Origin: Mailhella sp.
GTDB lineage: Bacteria > Desulfobacterota > Desulfovibrionia > Desulfovibrionales > Desulfovibrionaceae
Reading direction: 5' to 3'
NCBI GenBank assembly: GCA_020024815.1
Contig: JAHHTE010000025.1
Coordinates: 1 to 18,838, forward strand
Length of the DNA stretch: 18,838 nt
Below, in pieces: positions 7,484 to 15,514 of this stretch (position 1 is its first letter; each line of letters opens with the position of its first letter). A program made the position numbers and the translations under genes. The notes beneath the pieces are model-generated. The model searched no databases. It was not told the DNA's origin and was given only the letters and a program-made list of their open reading frames with translations.

Positions 7484-8764
7484 ATGAAAAGACCAGAACT
7501 CCTTATTCCAGCAGGTGGACCTGAACAACTTGATGCAGCCCTTTTATATGGTGCTGATGCTGTTTATCTTAGTGGCAATGAACTTTCCTTACGTGCAAAA
7601 TGCGATGGCTTTAGCCTTGATGAATTACAAAAAGGCGTTGAAAAAGCTCATGCCAAAAACGCAAAAGTTTATTACTGTTTAAATGCTATGCCTTATGATA
7701 GACAACTTAATGATGTTGTTTCTATGTTAAAAGTTTTACCTAGTGCTGGTATTGATGCTCTTATTATTGCTGATCCGGGCGTATTATATCTTGCGAAAAA
7801 ACATTGCCCACAAATTGAAATTCACCTTTCAACTCAAGCCCACTCTGTAAATTCTGCTGCTGTGGAATTTTGGAAAGAAACAGGCGTTTCAAGAATAAAT
7901 CTTGCTCGTGAACTTGGTAAAGCTGAAATGAACCAAATCATTAGCAATTATCCAGAAATGGAATTTGAAGTTTTTGTTCATGGTGCAATGTGTCTTGCTC
8001 TATCAGGACACTGTCTTATGTCTGCTTGGGTAAATAAAAGACCTGCAAACTTAGGGCAATGTACACAACCTTGCCGTTTTGAATATCGTGGACGCAAATT
8101 TACAGATATTTCTCTTACTGTTGAAGAACGCTTACGCGAAGGGGAAGATTGCTGGGATATTGAACAAGGTACACATTTTAGTGCTATTTTTGCTCCTTCT
8201 GATTTATGCCTTGTGCCATATATGGAAGATTTAATTAAAATGCAACCAGCTTCCCTTAAAATTGAAGGTAGAACAAAAAGTCCCTCCTATGTAGCACAAG
8301 TTACAGATATTTATCGCACTGCTATTGACCAAACGTGCGTAAAATTAGGCATTGAACCTAAATTTACTCCTAATCGTTCGCATATTGAAAATGAAGAGTT
8401 TATGCTTGAACTTTTTAATAGCTCTGGTAAAAATCCCCGTGCATTATCAACAGGCTTTTTCTTTCCTGAACGTATAGATAGAAAAGCTCCTGAAAATTAT
8501 TCTCCACGCCCCATTGTGGCAAAATTAGGCGAAAAAATAAAAGATAATTTTTATGAAGTTGATGTTAGAAGCACATGGAAAAATGAAAAAGATGCCTCCA
8601 TTCTCCTACCCGGTATGAATAGACCATGTATCAAAGCAAATACCTATACTTTATACAATCATCAACAAAATCAAGTTGATACCTTACACCCTGGACTTAA
8701 AGGCTATATCCAATTAGAAGAAAATATGCCTAACTTAGTACAAGGCTTATTTATCCGTGCATAA
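7484..8764 (+). CDS. trhP: U32-family protein, TrhP/YegQ-like (tRNA U34 5-hydroxylation)
   Basis: This 426-residue protein carries the U32 signature FVHGAMCLALSGHC at residues 164-177, preceded by the N-terminal PELLIPAGG and YGADAVYLSG barrel motifs. The core contains C170, C177, C193 and C197, a cluster that binds iron-sulfur in characterised relatives. SLKIEGRTKSPSYV near 255-270 is also typical. E. coli TrhP (YegQ) uses prephenate to form 5-hydroxyuridine at the tRNA wobble position; the same overall plan is seen here at a slightly shorter length. The neighbouring families RlhA (23S rRNA) and UbiU/UbiV are alternatives, but the FVHGA...NKR...C..PCR arrangement fits the YegQ branch best. 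The ATG is 2 bp after the upstream stop with no clear Shine-Dalgarno, which suggests coupled translation. The older label 'peptidase U32' should not be read as proof of protease activity. Confidence 0.82.
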   Translation: MKRPELLIPAGGPEQLDAALLYGADAVYLSGNELSLRAKCDGFSLDELQKGVEKAHAKNAKVYYCLNAMPYDRQLNDVVSMLKVLPSAGIDALIIADPGVLYLAKKHCPQIEIHLSTQAHSVNSAAVEFWKETGVSRINLARELGKAEMNQIISNYPEMEFEVFVHGAMCLALSGHCLMSAWVNKRPANLGQCTQPCRFEYRGRKFTDISLTVEERLREGEDCWDIEQGTHFSAIFAPSDLCLVPYMEDLIKMQPASLKIEGRTKSPSYVAQVTDIYRTAIDQTCVKLGIEPKFTPNRSHIENEEFMLELFNSSGKNPRALSTGFFFPERIDRKAPENYSPRPIVAKLGEKIKDNFYEVDVRSTWKNEKDASILLPGMNRPCIKANTYTLYNHQQNQVDTLHPGLKGYIQLEENMPNLVQGLFIRA

Positions 8765-8824
8765 AAAATAAATATAAAAATAGACATAACCATAAAACAT
8801 AAAAAATATAATATTAATACAGTA

Positions 8825-8845
8825 CATTTTTAAGTTCTTAAAATG
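8825..8845. terminator. Small AT-rich hairpin after the U32 gene
   Basis: TTTTAAG at 8828-8834 pairs with CTTAAAA at 8837-8843 around a 2-nt core, and CA/TG extend it across a one-base bulge. It lies about 60 bp after the stop of the U32 gene and directly before the G/C-tract hairpin at 8848. It is too weak to stop transcription alone, but may be part of a bidirectional terminator between converging genes. Confidence 0.3.
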
Positions 8846-8847
8846 CT

Positions 8848-8879
8848 ATGGGGAAAACTTTTGCAAAAGTCTTCCCCAT
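8848..8879. terminator. G-tract/C-tract hairpin between convergent operons
   Basis: ATGGGGAA (8848-8855) pairs with TTCCCCAT (8872-8879). After one A/C mismatch, ACTTTT pairs with AAAAGT around the centre. The hairpin lies between the plus-strand U32 gene (ends 8764) and the minus-strand methylase (ends 8942), so it can serve both as a terminator. T-rich DNA follows on both sides but without a clean U-tract. It shares its core with the hairpins at 5-40 and 11802-11840. Confidence 0.6.
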
Positions 8880-8941
8880 TTCCCTTTAAAAAGAGTTTAC
8901 TTTATTCATAACTTATTGTTTTTTTTTGAAATATATTCTAA

Positions 8942-9685
8942 TTATTTTTTAAAAACAAAAAGATATTCATGAGCAATTAATAAAAAATTATATTTTATAC
9001 TATTTGTTTTCCAATAGCCTGTGGCTTTACAATTATGTTGTTCTTTTATTATTATTTCTTTTAATGTAAATCCTGTATTTTGAAAAATTTTCATTACATC
9101 AAAAGACATAGGTATCATACACCCTTTTTGTCTTGTATCACCCATAAGTATTACACAAAACTTATCTTTTTTTAATACTCGATAACATTCTTGTGCTACT
9201 TTTTCCATTTCTATAAGAAAATCTTTTATTTTCAAAAGAGATAAATCTTCTTTTATATCTTCACTATATTTAATAATATTTGCATAGGGAGGGTGAGTAC
9301 AAATAAGATCAATACTACTATTTTCTAAAAAATCTAAATTTCTTGCATCACCTTTTTGTATTTGAATTTGCCCTTTTGCTTCTTCATAATTAAAATTTAT
9401 TTTTTCACGACATCTTGTAAGTGCAACATCATTAACATCAACACCTATACAATTTCTATTTAAAAGTTTTGCTTCTACTAATGTTGTTCCACCTCCTGCA
9501 AACTGATCTAAAATATAATCATTTTCTTGTGAATATCGCAAAATAATATTTCTTGGAATATATGGCGACCAATTACCACGCCATTTTGCATCATGCGTTG
9601 CCCAATTACCTCGTTTTGGGAAAGACCAATGCGTTGTCATTTCTAATTCAAAATCATCTGGTTGCCATTTTTTTATTTTTTTCAT
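8942..9685 (-). CDS. DNA methyltransferase with TSPPY-like motif, third gene of a DpnII-type system
   Basis: This 247-residue amino-methyltransferase has the SAM-binding motif DQFAGGGTT at residues 60-68 and the catalytic motif THPPY at 130-134. Motif I therefore precedes motif IV. This order and the T-x-PPY form differ from DpnA, which has DPPY first and the FxGxGTT motif last. The N-terminal GNWATHDAKWRGNW and C-terminal HNCKATGYWKT blocks look like a conserved family of small amino-MTases, but the target base is not given by sequence: TSPPY-like motifs are more usual in N4-cytosine enzymes. The ATG at 9685 lies 8 bp after the endonuclease stop codon, with a weak TAGG site overlapping that stop. 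Its place in the operon suggests extra protection of GATC sites or of a related DNA form. It could instead act on a different site. Confidence 0.85.
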   Translation of the reverse strand: MKKIKKWQPDDFELEMTTHWSFPKRGNWATHDAKWRGNWSPYIPRNIILRYSQENDYILDQFAGGGTTLVEAKLLNRNCIGVDVNDVALTRCREKINFNYEEAKGQIQIQKGDARNLDFLENSSIDLICTHPPYANIIKYSEDIKEDLSLLKIKDFLIEMEKVAQECYRVLKKDKFCVILMGDTRQKGCMIPMSFDVMKIFQNTGFTLKEIIIKEQHNCKATGYWKTNSIKYNFLLIAHEYLFVFKK

Positions 9686-9693
9686 TATACAGC

Positions 9694-10554
9694 CTAAACA
9701 AATATTGAAGATAATATATTATTCTCTAAATCATTAATATTATAAAGAGAAGGTAAAATATCAAATGTTTCCTTAAGATTATGGCGTGCTGTTTGCCAGC
9801 CTTTACCATCTGTAATCCATACAAAACAAAAATTTTCAATATCTCTAGCTTCTAAAGCAATATTTTTATAACTTCTTGCTGTTTCATTTAATTTACTTCC
9901 ACCGCTTTGATAAAAATTTGTTTCTATTGCATAAAGACAATTATCTGTTTTAACCACAAAATCAAATTTTTTTACTGTTTGACCATTATTAGAAATTGCT
10001 GATAAATCTATATTCCATTTTTCTTGTATCGTAGCAATTTCCATTTGGTCAAAATAAGATATATTCAATTCAAATCCTGCTCGTTGAATATAACGTTCAA
10101 CAAGATCTTCCATTAAGTTTCCACCACGATTTTTTCTTCCATTTGATCCTAAGCCAGTTTCTACTCCTGTTGCATAATCCACAAGATTACAAATTAAATG
10201 CTTTGAGATTAAATCAAACAAACCAGTACGTTCCATAAAAACACAATATTGTTCTATACTTTGATTAAAAGTTTTAAATTGATATAAAAACTCTCCATCA
10301 GTATCTTTTGTCCTTATTTCTTTTTTACGTACAGCTAAAAGCAAAGGAATACATTGTAAGATATTAGGATACCTTTGTACTAAATTTTTAAAATCTTCTT
10401 GTATGTTATTTGAACCTATCAATGAATTTAAAATATTTAACTCGATTTTTATTGTTTCAATATTCGCATAAACCGTTTCAAAATCTGTATAATACGCATA
10501 AGTAGCAATACTATCTCTACAAGTAACAAACCAATCTTCAAAATTTCTTGGCAT
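9694..10554 (-). CDS. DpnII-family type II restriction endonuclease (GATC)
   Basis: This 286-residue protein aligns by eye over its whole length with DpnII/DpnB, which cuts unmethylated GATC. Shared blocks include the N-terminal NFEDW and YYTDF, LNSLIGSNNIQEDF at 42-55, NLVDYATGVETG at 123-134, GRKNRGG at 139-145, KLNETARSYK at 221-230, and ETFDILPSLYNINDLE at 262-277. The probable PD-(D/E)xK-type active site is KKFDFVVK (D198) plus AIETNFY (E211, N213), matching the DpnII version. The length is close to that of DpnII (about 288). A GAGGAA Shine-Dalgarno inside the 3' end of the dam-like gene precedes the ATG, which lies 3 bp after that stop codon. Cutting is expected on double-stranded GATC lacking N6-adenine methylation. 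The reading frame is intact. Confidence 0.95.
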   Translation of the reverse strand: MPRNFEDWFVTCRDSIATYAYYTDFETVYANIETIKIELNILNSLIGSNNIQEDFKNLVQRYPNILQCIPLLLAVRKKEIRTKDTDGEFLYQFKTFNQSIEQYCVFMERTGLFDLISKHLICNLVDYATGVETGLGSNGRKNRGGNLMEDLVERYIQRAGFELNISYFDQMEIATIQEKWNIDLSAISNNGQTVKKFDFVVKTDNCLYAIETNFYQSGGSKLNETARSYKNIALEARDIENFCFVWITDGKGWQTARHNLKETFDILPSLYNINDLENNILSSIFV

Positions 10555-10557
10555 ATT

Positions 10558-11556
10558 TTATTCCTCTCTAAAATTTGTAATAAGCAATTCTTTAATTTTT
10601 CCACGAGCTTCACTTTTACAATTTATCATGCGCGTAGCTTCTACTCTTTTTATACAATATTTTGCATATAATTCATCAAAAAAATTATCATTTTCATCAT
10701 AATTTTTTGGATCAGAATTACTTAATAAAAACTTTGCTCCAATATCATTTACTGTATCAATAAAATTTGCTAATTCTTTTTGTTGGTTATCAGAAAATTC
10801 ATTTTCTGTATATGATGTAAAACTTGCTGTTTGTGTAATTGGTCTATATGGGGGATCAAAATATACAAATGTCTTATTATCAATAAGAGTTAACAAATCC
10901 TTATAATCACCACAAGTTATTATAACATTTTGTAATTTTTCAGAAACTAAACGTAAATTTTGTTCATTACAAATTAAAGGATTTTTATACGCCCCCATAG
11001 GAACATTAAATTCTTTTTTTCTATTAACTCTATACAGACCATTAAAACACGTTTTATTTAAAAATAATAATAAACTTGTTTGTTCTAATTTAGATAGAAT
11101 TTTTTTATTATTAAATTGTTCTCTTTTTTGCTGATAATATTTTTTCCGCTCTTCTGTATTTAAAGGTAAAAATTCTTTTTGTAATTGGTAAAGTAATGTA
11201 ATAACATCATCAACATTATTTTTTATACAAGTATATGCTGTTATTAATTCTTGATTACAATCATTAATATAAATTTCTTCTAATACAAAATTATTTAAAA
11301 TATCAAATAAAACAGCACCACCACCAACAAATGGCTCAATATATTTTGTTATTTTTTGTGAAAAAGGATAGTAAGAAGAAATTATATTAATTAATTGTCC
11401 TTTCCCTCCTGCCCATTTTAAAAAGGGTTTTGCAAAATTATTTTCACTATTTTTTTTATTTATTATATTCTGTGTATTTTCAAAATCTAAAGATACAAAC
11501 ATAGAGTTTTCAACTTGAAAAAAATCTTGTTTATCTTCTTTTCTATTTTCAAACAT
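10558..11556 (-). CDS. dam: Dam-family DNA adenine N6-methyltransferase (DpnM-like, GATC)
   Basis: This 332-residue alpha-group adenine methyltransferase protects GATC from the downstream endonuclease. Motif X is KPFLKWAGGKG at 43-53, motif I EPFVGGGAV at 74-82, and motif IV DPPY at 234-237. LNKTCFNGLYRVN and FNVPMGAYKNP (about 166-193) are the usual Dam/DpnM target-recognition blocks, and SEARGKIKELLITN closes the protein. A 42-residue Glu/Asn-rich N-terminal extension precedes motif X, longer than the roughly 12 residues in DpnM. The start at 11556 is kept because GGAG lies upstream (13-nt spacer), whereas the next methionine (M19) has no Shine-Dalgarno. It is the first gene of the operon, so methylase is made before nuclease, an order that favours safe establishment in a new host. 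Confidence 0.94.
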   Translation of the reverse strand: MFENRKEDKQDFFQVENSMFVSLDFENTQNIINKKNSENNFAKPFLKWAGGKGQLINIISSYYPFSQKITKYIEPFVGGGAVLFDILNNFVLEEIYINDCNQELITAYTCIKNNVDDVITLLYQLQKEFLPLNTEERKKYYQQKREQFNNKKILSKLEQTSLLLFLNKTCFNGLYRVNRKKEFNVPMGAYKNPLICNEQNLRLVSEKLQNVIITCGDYKDLLTLIDNKTFVYFDPPYRPITQTASFTSYTENEFSDNQQKELANFIDTVNDIGAKFLLSNSDPKNYDENDNFFDELYAKYCIKRVEATRMINCKSEARGKIKELLITNFREE

Positions 11557-11600
11557 AAATTTTATTTAACTCCAATTCAATGGATTAATATTTATGCTAT

Positions 11601-11627
11601 ATCATAACTAATTGCAAATAAAATCAA
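11601..11627 (-). promoter_or_regulatory. Possible sigma-70 promoter of the R-M operon
   Basis: On the minus strand TTGATT (11627-11622) and TATGAT (11606-11601) resemble -35 and -10 boxes, with a 15-nt spacer that is shorter than ideal. They lie 45-70 bp upstream of the dam start and downstream of the terminator of the preceding operon. AT-rich DNA produces such matches by chance, so this is a weak call. Confidence 0.3.
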
Positions 11628-11685
11628 AGAGGTTATAAAAGATTTTATAAGATATTTGCTTAAAACAATTATATTTTTTCATAAT

Positions 11686-11724
11686 GAAAAAATACCAGCT
11701 CTTTTGCATGTAAAAGAGCTGGTA
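11686..11724 (-). terminator. Rho-independent terminator after the oxidoreductase operon
   Basis: Positions 11693-11705 and 11712-11724 form a perfect 13-bp stem (TACCAGCTCTTTT with its complement) around a 6-nt loop. On the minus strand it is followed at once by ATTTTTT (11692-11686). It is about 165 bp beyond the stop of the FAD/iron-sulfur gene and ahead of the dam gene, so it separates the two operons. Confidence 0.85.
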
Positions 11725-11801
11725 CATTAAAAAATTTCATATTGAATTTAAAAATTTTGTATTAGATAAACAAGTTATTATTTAAAAAGTTTTGTAAGGG
11801 G

Positions 11802-11840
11802 GTTAGGGGGAGAAACTCTTTCAAAAGTTTTCCCCCTAAC
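11802..11840 (-). terminator. Imperfect G-tract/C-tract hairpin just after the oxidoreductase gene
   Basis: GTTAGGGGGA (11802-11811) pairs with TCCCCCTAAC (11831-11840). The stem continues as AAACT/AGTTT with one bulge and one mismatch. It lies about 50 bp after the stop of the FAD/iron-sulfur gene on the minus strand. It shares the AAACT..TTTCAAAAGTTT core with the hairpins at 5-40 and 8848-8879. It may be a first, weaker terminator or an mRNA 3'-end stabiliser ahead of the strong one at 11686-11724. Confidence 0.5.
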
Positions 11841-11889
11841 AAACCTCATTATAATTCTATTTCTTTTCTAATAAATTACCATTATAAAA

Positions 11890-14800
11890 CTATTTCTTTT
11901 CAAGGTTATGGATAATTCTAAAGCCTGTGTTGCTATCTATTTTATTTGCTTCTTTTTTGAATAATTGCAACCATTGTTCACCATAAAGCAATTCAGAAAG
12001 CCATTCAGCACTATGTAAAACTTGACGATTAGCAATATGTGTATTGCCGTCCTCTTTTAATTTCAAAAGTGTTCTACTAATACCAATTTTACATGAAGGA
12101 CAGCCTACAATAATAGGGCTTTCTTCTTCATATTGTGGTAACATTGCTTGCAATCTATTTTTCTTTCTTTCGCGTAAGGCATTGTAAATACCCGGAGATG
12201 AATATGCACCTGTACCAGATTCACCACAACAACCGGGACTTAGTGTCAATTTTGAACCACTAAGCTTAGCAATAGCATTGGCAGCCATTACCCCACCTTT
12301 AACTGCTTTTACTCCTGCCCATTCAGGGTGGCAAGAAGCATGATAAACAACATTATATCCTGCATTTGTGCTTGGAGCATCTTCAGTTTGGGAAAGCATT
12401 TGCATAAGATCCATTTGCTTTAATGGTGCATTATCAACATCTTTAAGCTCATAACGTGTCATGGAATCACGACAAGAACCACAAGCTGTAATTAATGTTT
12501 TAATATGCAAACCACGAGCTTCAGCAGCACGAATAGTAGCAGAAAGATAATCTTTGTTTTTAGCTAAATTCTCTTTATAATTACCATCAGCACCAGAAGA
12601 AAGCAAAGGATAGCCACAACATAAATGTTGTTCAGGCACAATTACCGCAATATTTGCTTGAGTTAAAAGGTTTAAAGCAGCCAAACCTATACGGCGATAA
12701 AATAATGAGCCACCACAACCAGGAAAATAAAGAACAGCTTCAACTTTTTGATTTTGTGCTAATTCTTCTACTCTTTTTTCAGGAATAAAGTACCCACTTT
12801 TTTCTAAACCAAGTTCATGGTAAATATTATTCAAGCCAAGATTTGGACCTTTACCAGAGAAAAGTGGACTTTCAAAACGATCACGCCACATTTTAGGCAC
12901 AACACCAAGCACGGTATTACCAACTTTTTGCCCAACAGCTGCTGCCTTTGCCATTGTTGGTATACGTGTTTGTGGATTACCAGAAAGCCAATTTAAAACT
13001 GTATGTTTTATTGGGTGTCCGCTCATGCCTTCTTCTTTCAAGAATGCAAGCATAGCAAGAGCAACTTTAGCAGAATCAATTTTAACAGGACATACAGAAG
13101 TACAGCGTCCACAACCTGTGCAATGCTCCACCATAAAGCGTAATTCTTCTAAAAGTGAAGGTTCAATTTTACCTTTTGTTGCTTGTGCATAATAAATTGC
13201 TTCTGTAATAGCTCCTAAAATCATGTTTTTATTTCTTGGGTGGTATTGATAAGAGCGTTCAGGGTAAACCATAGGGCAAACTTGTTTACACTTTCCACAA
13301 CGAGTACAAGCTTGCACTGTACTAAGAAGTTCAATAAAGCGTTCTTTATCATCAAGACCACTTTGTTTAATGTCTTCAATCAAACGGTTAAAAGAAAACG
13401 TAAATGGTCGAACGGGTAAATCTCTTTGCACAAGTTTACCTGGATTTAAAATTTCTCTAGGGTCAACACGTTCTTTAAAGGAACGTAAGGCTTTTATTTT
13501 TTCATGTTCTAAAAAGCTAATTTTTGTAATACCAATACCATGTTCACCAGAAACAGCACCACCCATTTCTTTTGCTGTTTCCATAACTCGCAATACAGCT
13601 TCTTCTGCATTTTCCATCATGTGTGGATCATTAGAGTTTACAGGAAGGTTTACGTGGCAATTACCGTCCCCTGCGTGCATGTGGCTTGCTACAATAATAC
13701 GACTTTGTCGCATATATTGAGAAATAGCTTGAATTTTTTCTTTAAGGCGTGGGTGTTCTTGGGCTAATGAATCAAGGAAAAGTGTTGCCCGCATCATAAG
13801 TTCATCATCACTAACATTAAGACTTACTTCTTCACCACTTGCAAACTTTGAGGCATAGGAAAATTCTTTATTAAATTGATCATTTTGCATTGGAAAACCT
13901 TGCAAACGACCAACTTCTTGCAAAGCAAAACGATATGCTTGACCTGCCATTTCAAGGTTCAATAATTCTAAGAAATGAGCAAAATCAGGAATTTTAGGCA
14001 TTGGAATTACAACGTCTTCATTCATTTTAAAGCCAGAAGTACGTTTTGCAATAGCGGATAATTTATGTCTATCTTCCCAAAAAAGTTCACTTTCCTTTTT
14101 ATCTTTTGCTAAAGCTGCATAAATAAATTCATTATCGCCTACAAGAGCAAGCATTTCTTTTACGCAATCATCAAGAAGCATTTCATCATTACCATCAACT
14201 TGGACAATAATGACAGAAATAGGATCACCTTCATGCCTTGTTGATTTTCTTTTATATTCAATAGCTTGAACATATTTTACGTTAAATTCTTCTAAAGCAG
14301 AAACACGAACATAATCACCTTCATGGCGTATTCTATCCCGTAAGGCAACAATTTTATTAATAAGTTCTGCAGCTGGTTTCATGCTACGTCCAAAAAATTC
14401 AAGAGCAAGCACACGTGAAAATTTTGGTTGATCATGCAAAATAAAAGTTGCGTCAGTGATAATACCGTCAACACCTTCTTTTTGCATACCGGGTAGTCCA
14501 CCTAAAACCTTATTGGTAACGTCCTTTCCTAAGCCCGGTAAGCGAATTTCATCACCACGCAATTCCACAACACTACGAAGTCCACCCGTATCATCATCAC
14601 GAACTTCAAAAGTAGCAATTTCTTCTTCTAAAATTTTATGGCGAGGGTGGCAAACTCTTTCAATACGGATAAATTCCCCAGTAGGAGTTACCATACGCCA
14701 AGATAAAAGGTTATCAAGGGTTGTACCATATTCAAAACAGAAAGGACCACCAGAGTTTTCTGCAACATTACCGCCAATGGTTGATGCTGTTTTAGAGGCT

Positions 14801-15489
14801 GGGTCTACGGTAAAAAGTAAATTCTTTTCAGCTGCTCTATCAATAGCATCTTGTGTGATTACACCAGCTTGACACATCATTGTTTTATTTTCTGTATCAA
14901 TAACAACTTGAGTAAGACGAGTCATATTAATGATAACACTACGCTTACGAGCTGGAACAGCACCACCTGTCATACCAGAACCACCACCACGTGGGATTAA
15001 GGCAAATTTCATTTCATTGGCAAGGCGAACAAGAGCCATAAGGTGTTCAATAGTATCAGGCTCAACAACTAAAAGAGGCAATTCCATACGTAAATCTGTT
15101 GCGTCTGTACTTGTTTCAACTAAAGCACCTGGTCTTGTAATAATACATTCTTCAGGCATTATTTCTAATAAATTATCTACAAGCTCATCACGAAAAGCAA
15201 CTTCAGCATCATAAGCACTCCAAAACATCGTCATGCCTTCACTTATTGCTGTTGCATAAACGTGAGCTAACGCTTGAGATTCCCGATTATAGCGAGCATC
15301 AACACTTTGTTTTACACTTTGAGCAGAAATAAAAGGATTATACGCAACAAGAAATAATTCTTCAGCAATTTCACTTGCTAATTGTTGCACAGCACTAGGC
15401 CAGCTTTCAAATTCATTAAGATTTATACGCAAAATTCTATTCACAACAAATGCTGCTGATATAGAAACGTGAGGTCCTTTATGTGGCAT
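11890..15489 (-). CDS. FAD-binding oxidoreductase fused to a 4Fe-4S/CCG-domain module
   Basis: This 1199-residue protein joins a GlcD/D-lactate-dehydrogenase-like flavoprotein to a GlcF-like iron-sulfur protein. The PCMH-type FAD domain starts near residue 135, with PRGGGSGMTGG at 167-177 and STIGGNVAENSGG at 236-248. The FAD-oxidase C-terminal domain ends with SHMHAGDGNCHVN (602-614), SGEHGIG (647-653) and NPGKL (682-686). Two 4Fe-4S motifs follow: C728/C731/C734/C738 and C790/C793/C796/C800. Two CCG domains carry C925, C957/C958, then C1053 and C1087/C1088, with CGSC and CPSC repeats. It probably oxidises a 2-hydroxy acid such as D-lactate or glycolate and passes electrons on; the substrate cannot be read from sequence. 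The N-terminal 130 residues match no domain I recognise. An AGGAG site 7 nt upstream supports the start. It is the third gene of an operon, 25 bp after the M23 gene. Confidence 0.9.
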   Translation of the reverse strand: MPHKGPHVSISAAFVVNRILRINLNEFESWPSAVQQLASEIAEELFLVAYNPFISAQSVKQSVDARYNRESQALAHVYATAISEGMTMFWSAYDAEVAFRDELVDNLLEIMPEECIITRPGALVETSTDATDLRMELPLLVVEPDTIEHLMALVRLANEMKFALIPRGGGSGMTGGAVPARKRSVIINMTRLTQVVIDTENKTMMCQAGVITQDAIDRAAEKNLLFTVDPASKTASTIGGNVAENSGGPFCFEYGTTLDNLLSWRMVTPTGEFIRIERVCHPRHKILEEEIATFEVRDDDTGGLRSVVELRGDEIRLPGLGKDVTNKVLGGLPGMQKEGVDGIITDATFILHDQPKFSRVLALEFFGRSMKPAAELINKIVALRDRIRHEGDYVRVSALEEFNVKYVQAIEYKRKSTRHEGDPISVIIVQVDGNDEMLLDDCVKEMLALVGDNEFIYAALAKDKKESELFWEDRHKLSAIAKRTSGFKMNEDVVIPMPKIPDFAHFLELLNLEMAGQAYRFALQEVGRLQGFPMQNDQFNKEFSYASKFASGEEVSLNVSDDELMMRATLFLDSLAQEHPRLKEKIQAISQYMRQSRIIVASHMHAGDGNCHVNLPVNSNDPHMMENAEEAVLRVMETAKEMGGAVSGEHGIGITKISFLEHEKIKALRSFKERVDPREILNPGKLVQRDLPVRPFTFSFNRLIEDIKQSGLDDKERFIELLSTVQACTRCGKCKQVCPMVYPERSYQYHPRNKNMILGAITEAIYYAQATKGKIEPSLLEELRFMVEHCTGCGRCTSVCPVKIDSAKVALAMLAFLKEEGMSGHPIKHTVLNWLSGNPQTRIPTMAKAAAVGQKVGNTVLGVVPKMWRDRFESPLFSGKGPNLGLNNIYHELGLEKSGYFIPEKRVEELAQNQKVEAVLYFPGCGGSLFYRRIGLAALNLLTQANIAVIVPEQHLCCGYPLLSSGADGNYKENLAKNKDYLSATIRAAEARGLHIKTLITACGSCRDSMTRYELKDVDNAPLKQMDLMQMLSQTEDAPSTNAGYNVVYHASCHPEWAGVKAVKGGVMAANAIAKLSGSKLTLSPGCCGESGTGAYSSPGIYNALRERKKNRLQAMLPQYEEESPIIVGCPSCKIGISRTLLKLKEDGNTHIANRQVLHSAEWLSELLYGEQWLQLFKKEANKIDSNTGFRIIHNLEKK

Positions 15490-15514
15490 GGAAAAACTCC
15501 TTTATTTACTAATG

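Larger units (their letters stand above)
11557..11889. other. 333-bp intergenic region between the R-M operon and the oxidoreductase operon
   Basis: No gene of any size is convincing here. Read on the minus strand, it holds the imperfect G-tract hairpin (11840-11802), then a textbook hairpin with T-tract (11724-11686), then about 130 bp of AT-rich DNA carrying the probable dam promoter. The direct neighbours of the R-M operon thus end cleanly on both sides. Confidence 0.6.

Noticed and set aside
8942..9685. Naming the last R-M gene dpnA
   Set aside because: Motif order and the catalytic tetrad (HPPY after motif I) differ from DpnA, and the N- and C-terminal blocks do not match it.
11557..11889. 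A small hidden gene or tRNA in the 333-bp gap
   Set aside because: No cloverleaf, no T-loop consensus and no frame with a ribosome binding site; the stretch is explained by two hairpins and a promoter.
13370..15214. Several plus-strand frames of 75-138 residues opposite the FAD/Fe-S gene
   Set aside because: They are antisense shadows of a well-supported 1199-residue gene, rich in Ser/Arg/Pro from reversed codons, without good ribosome binding sites.
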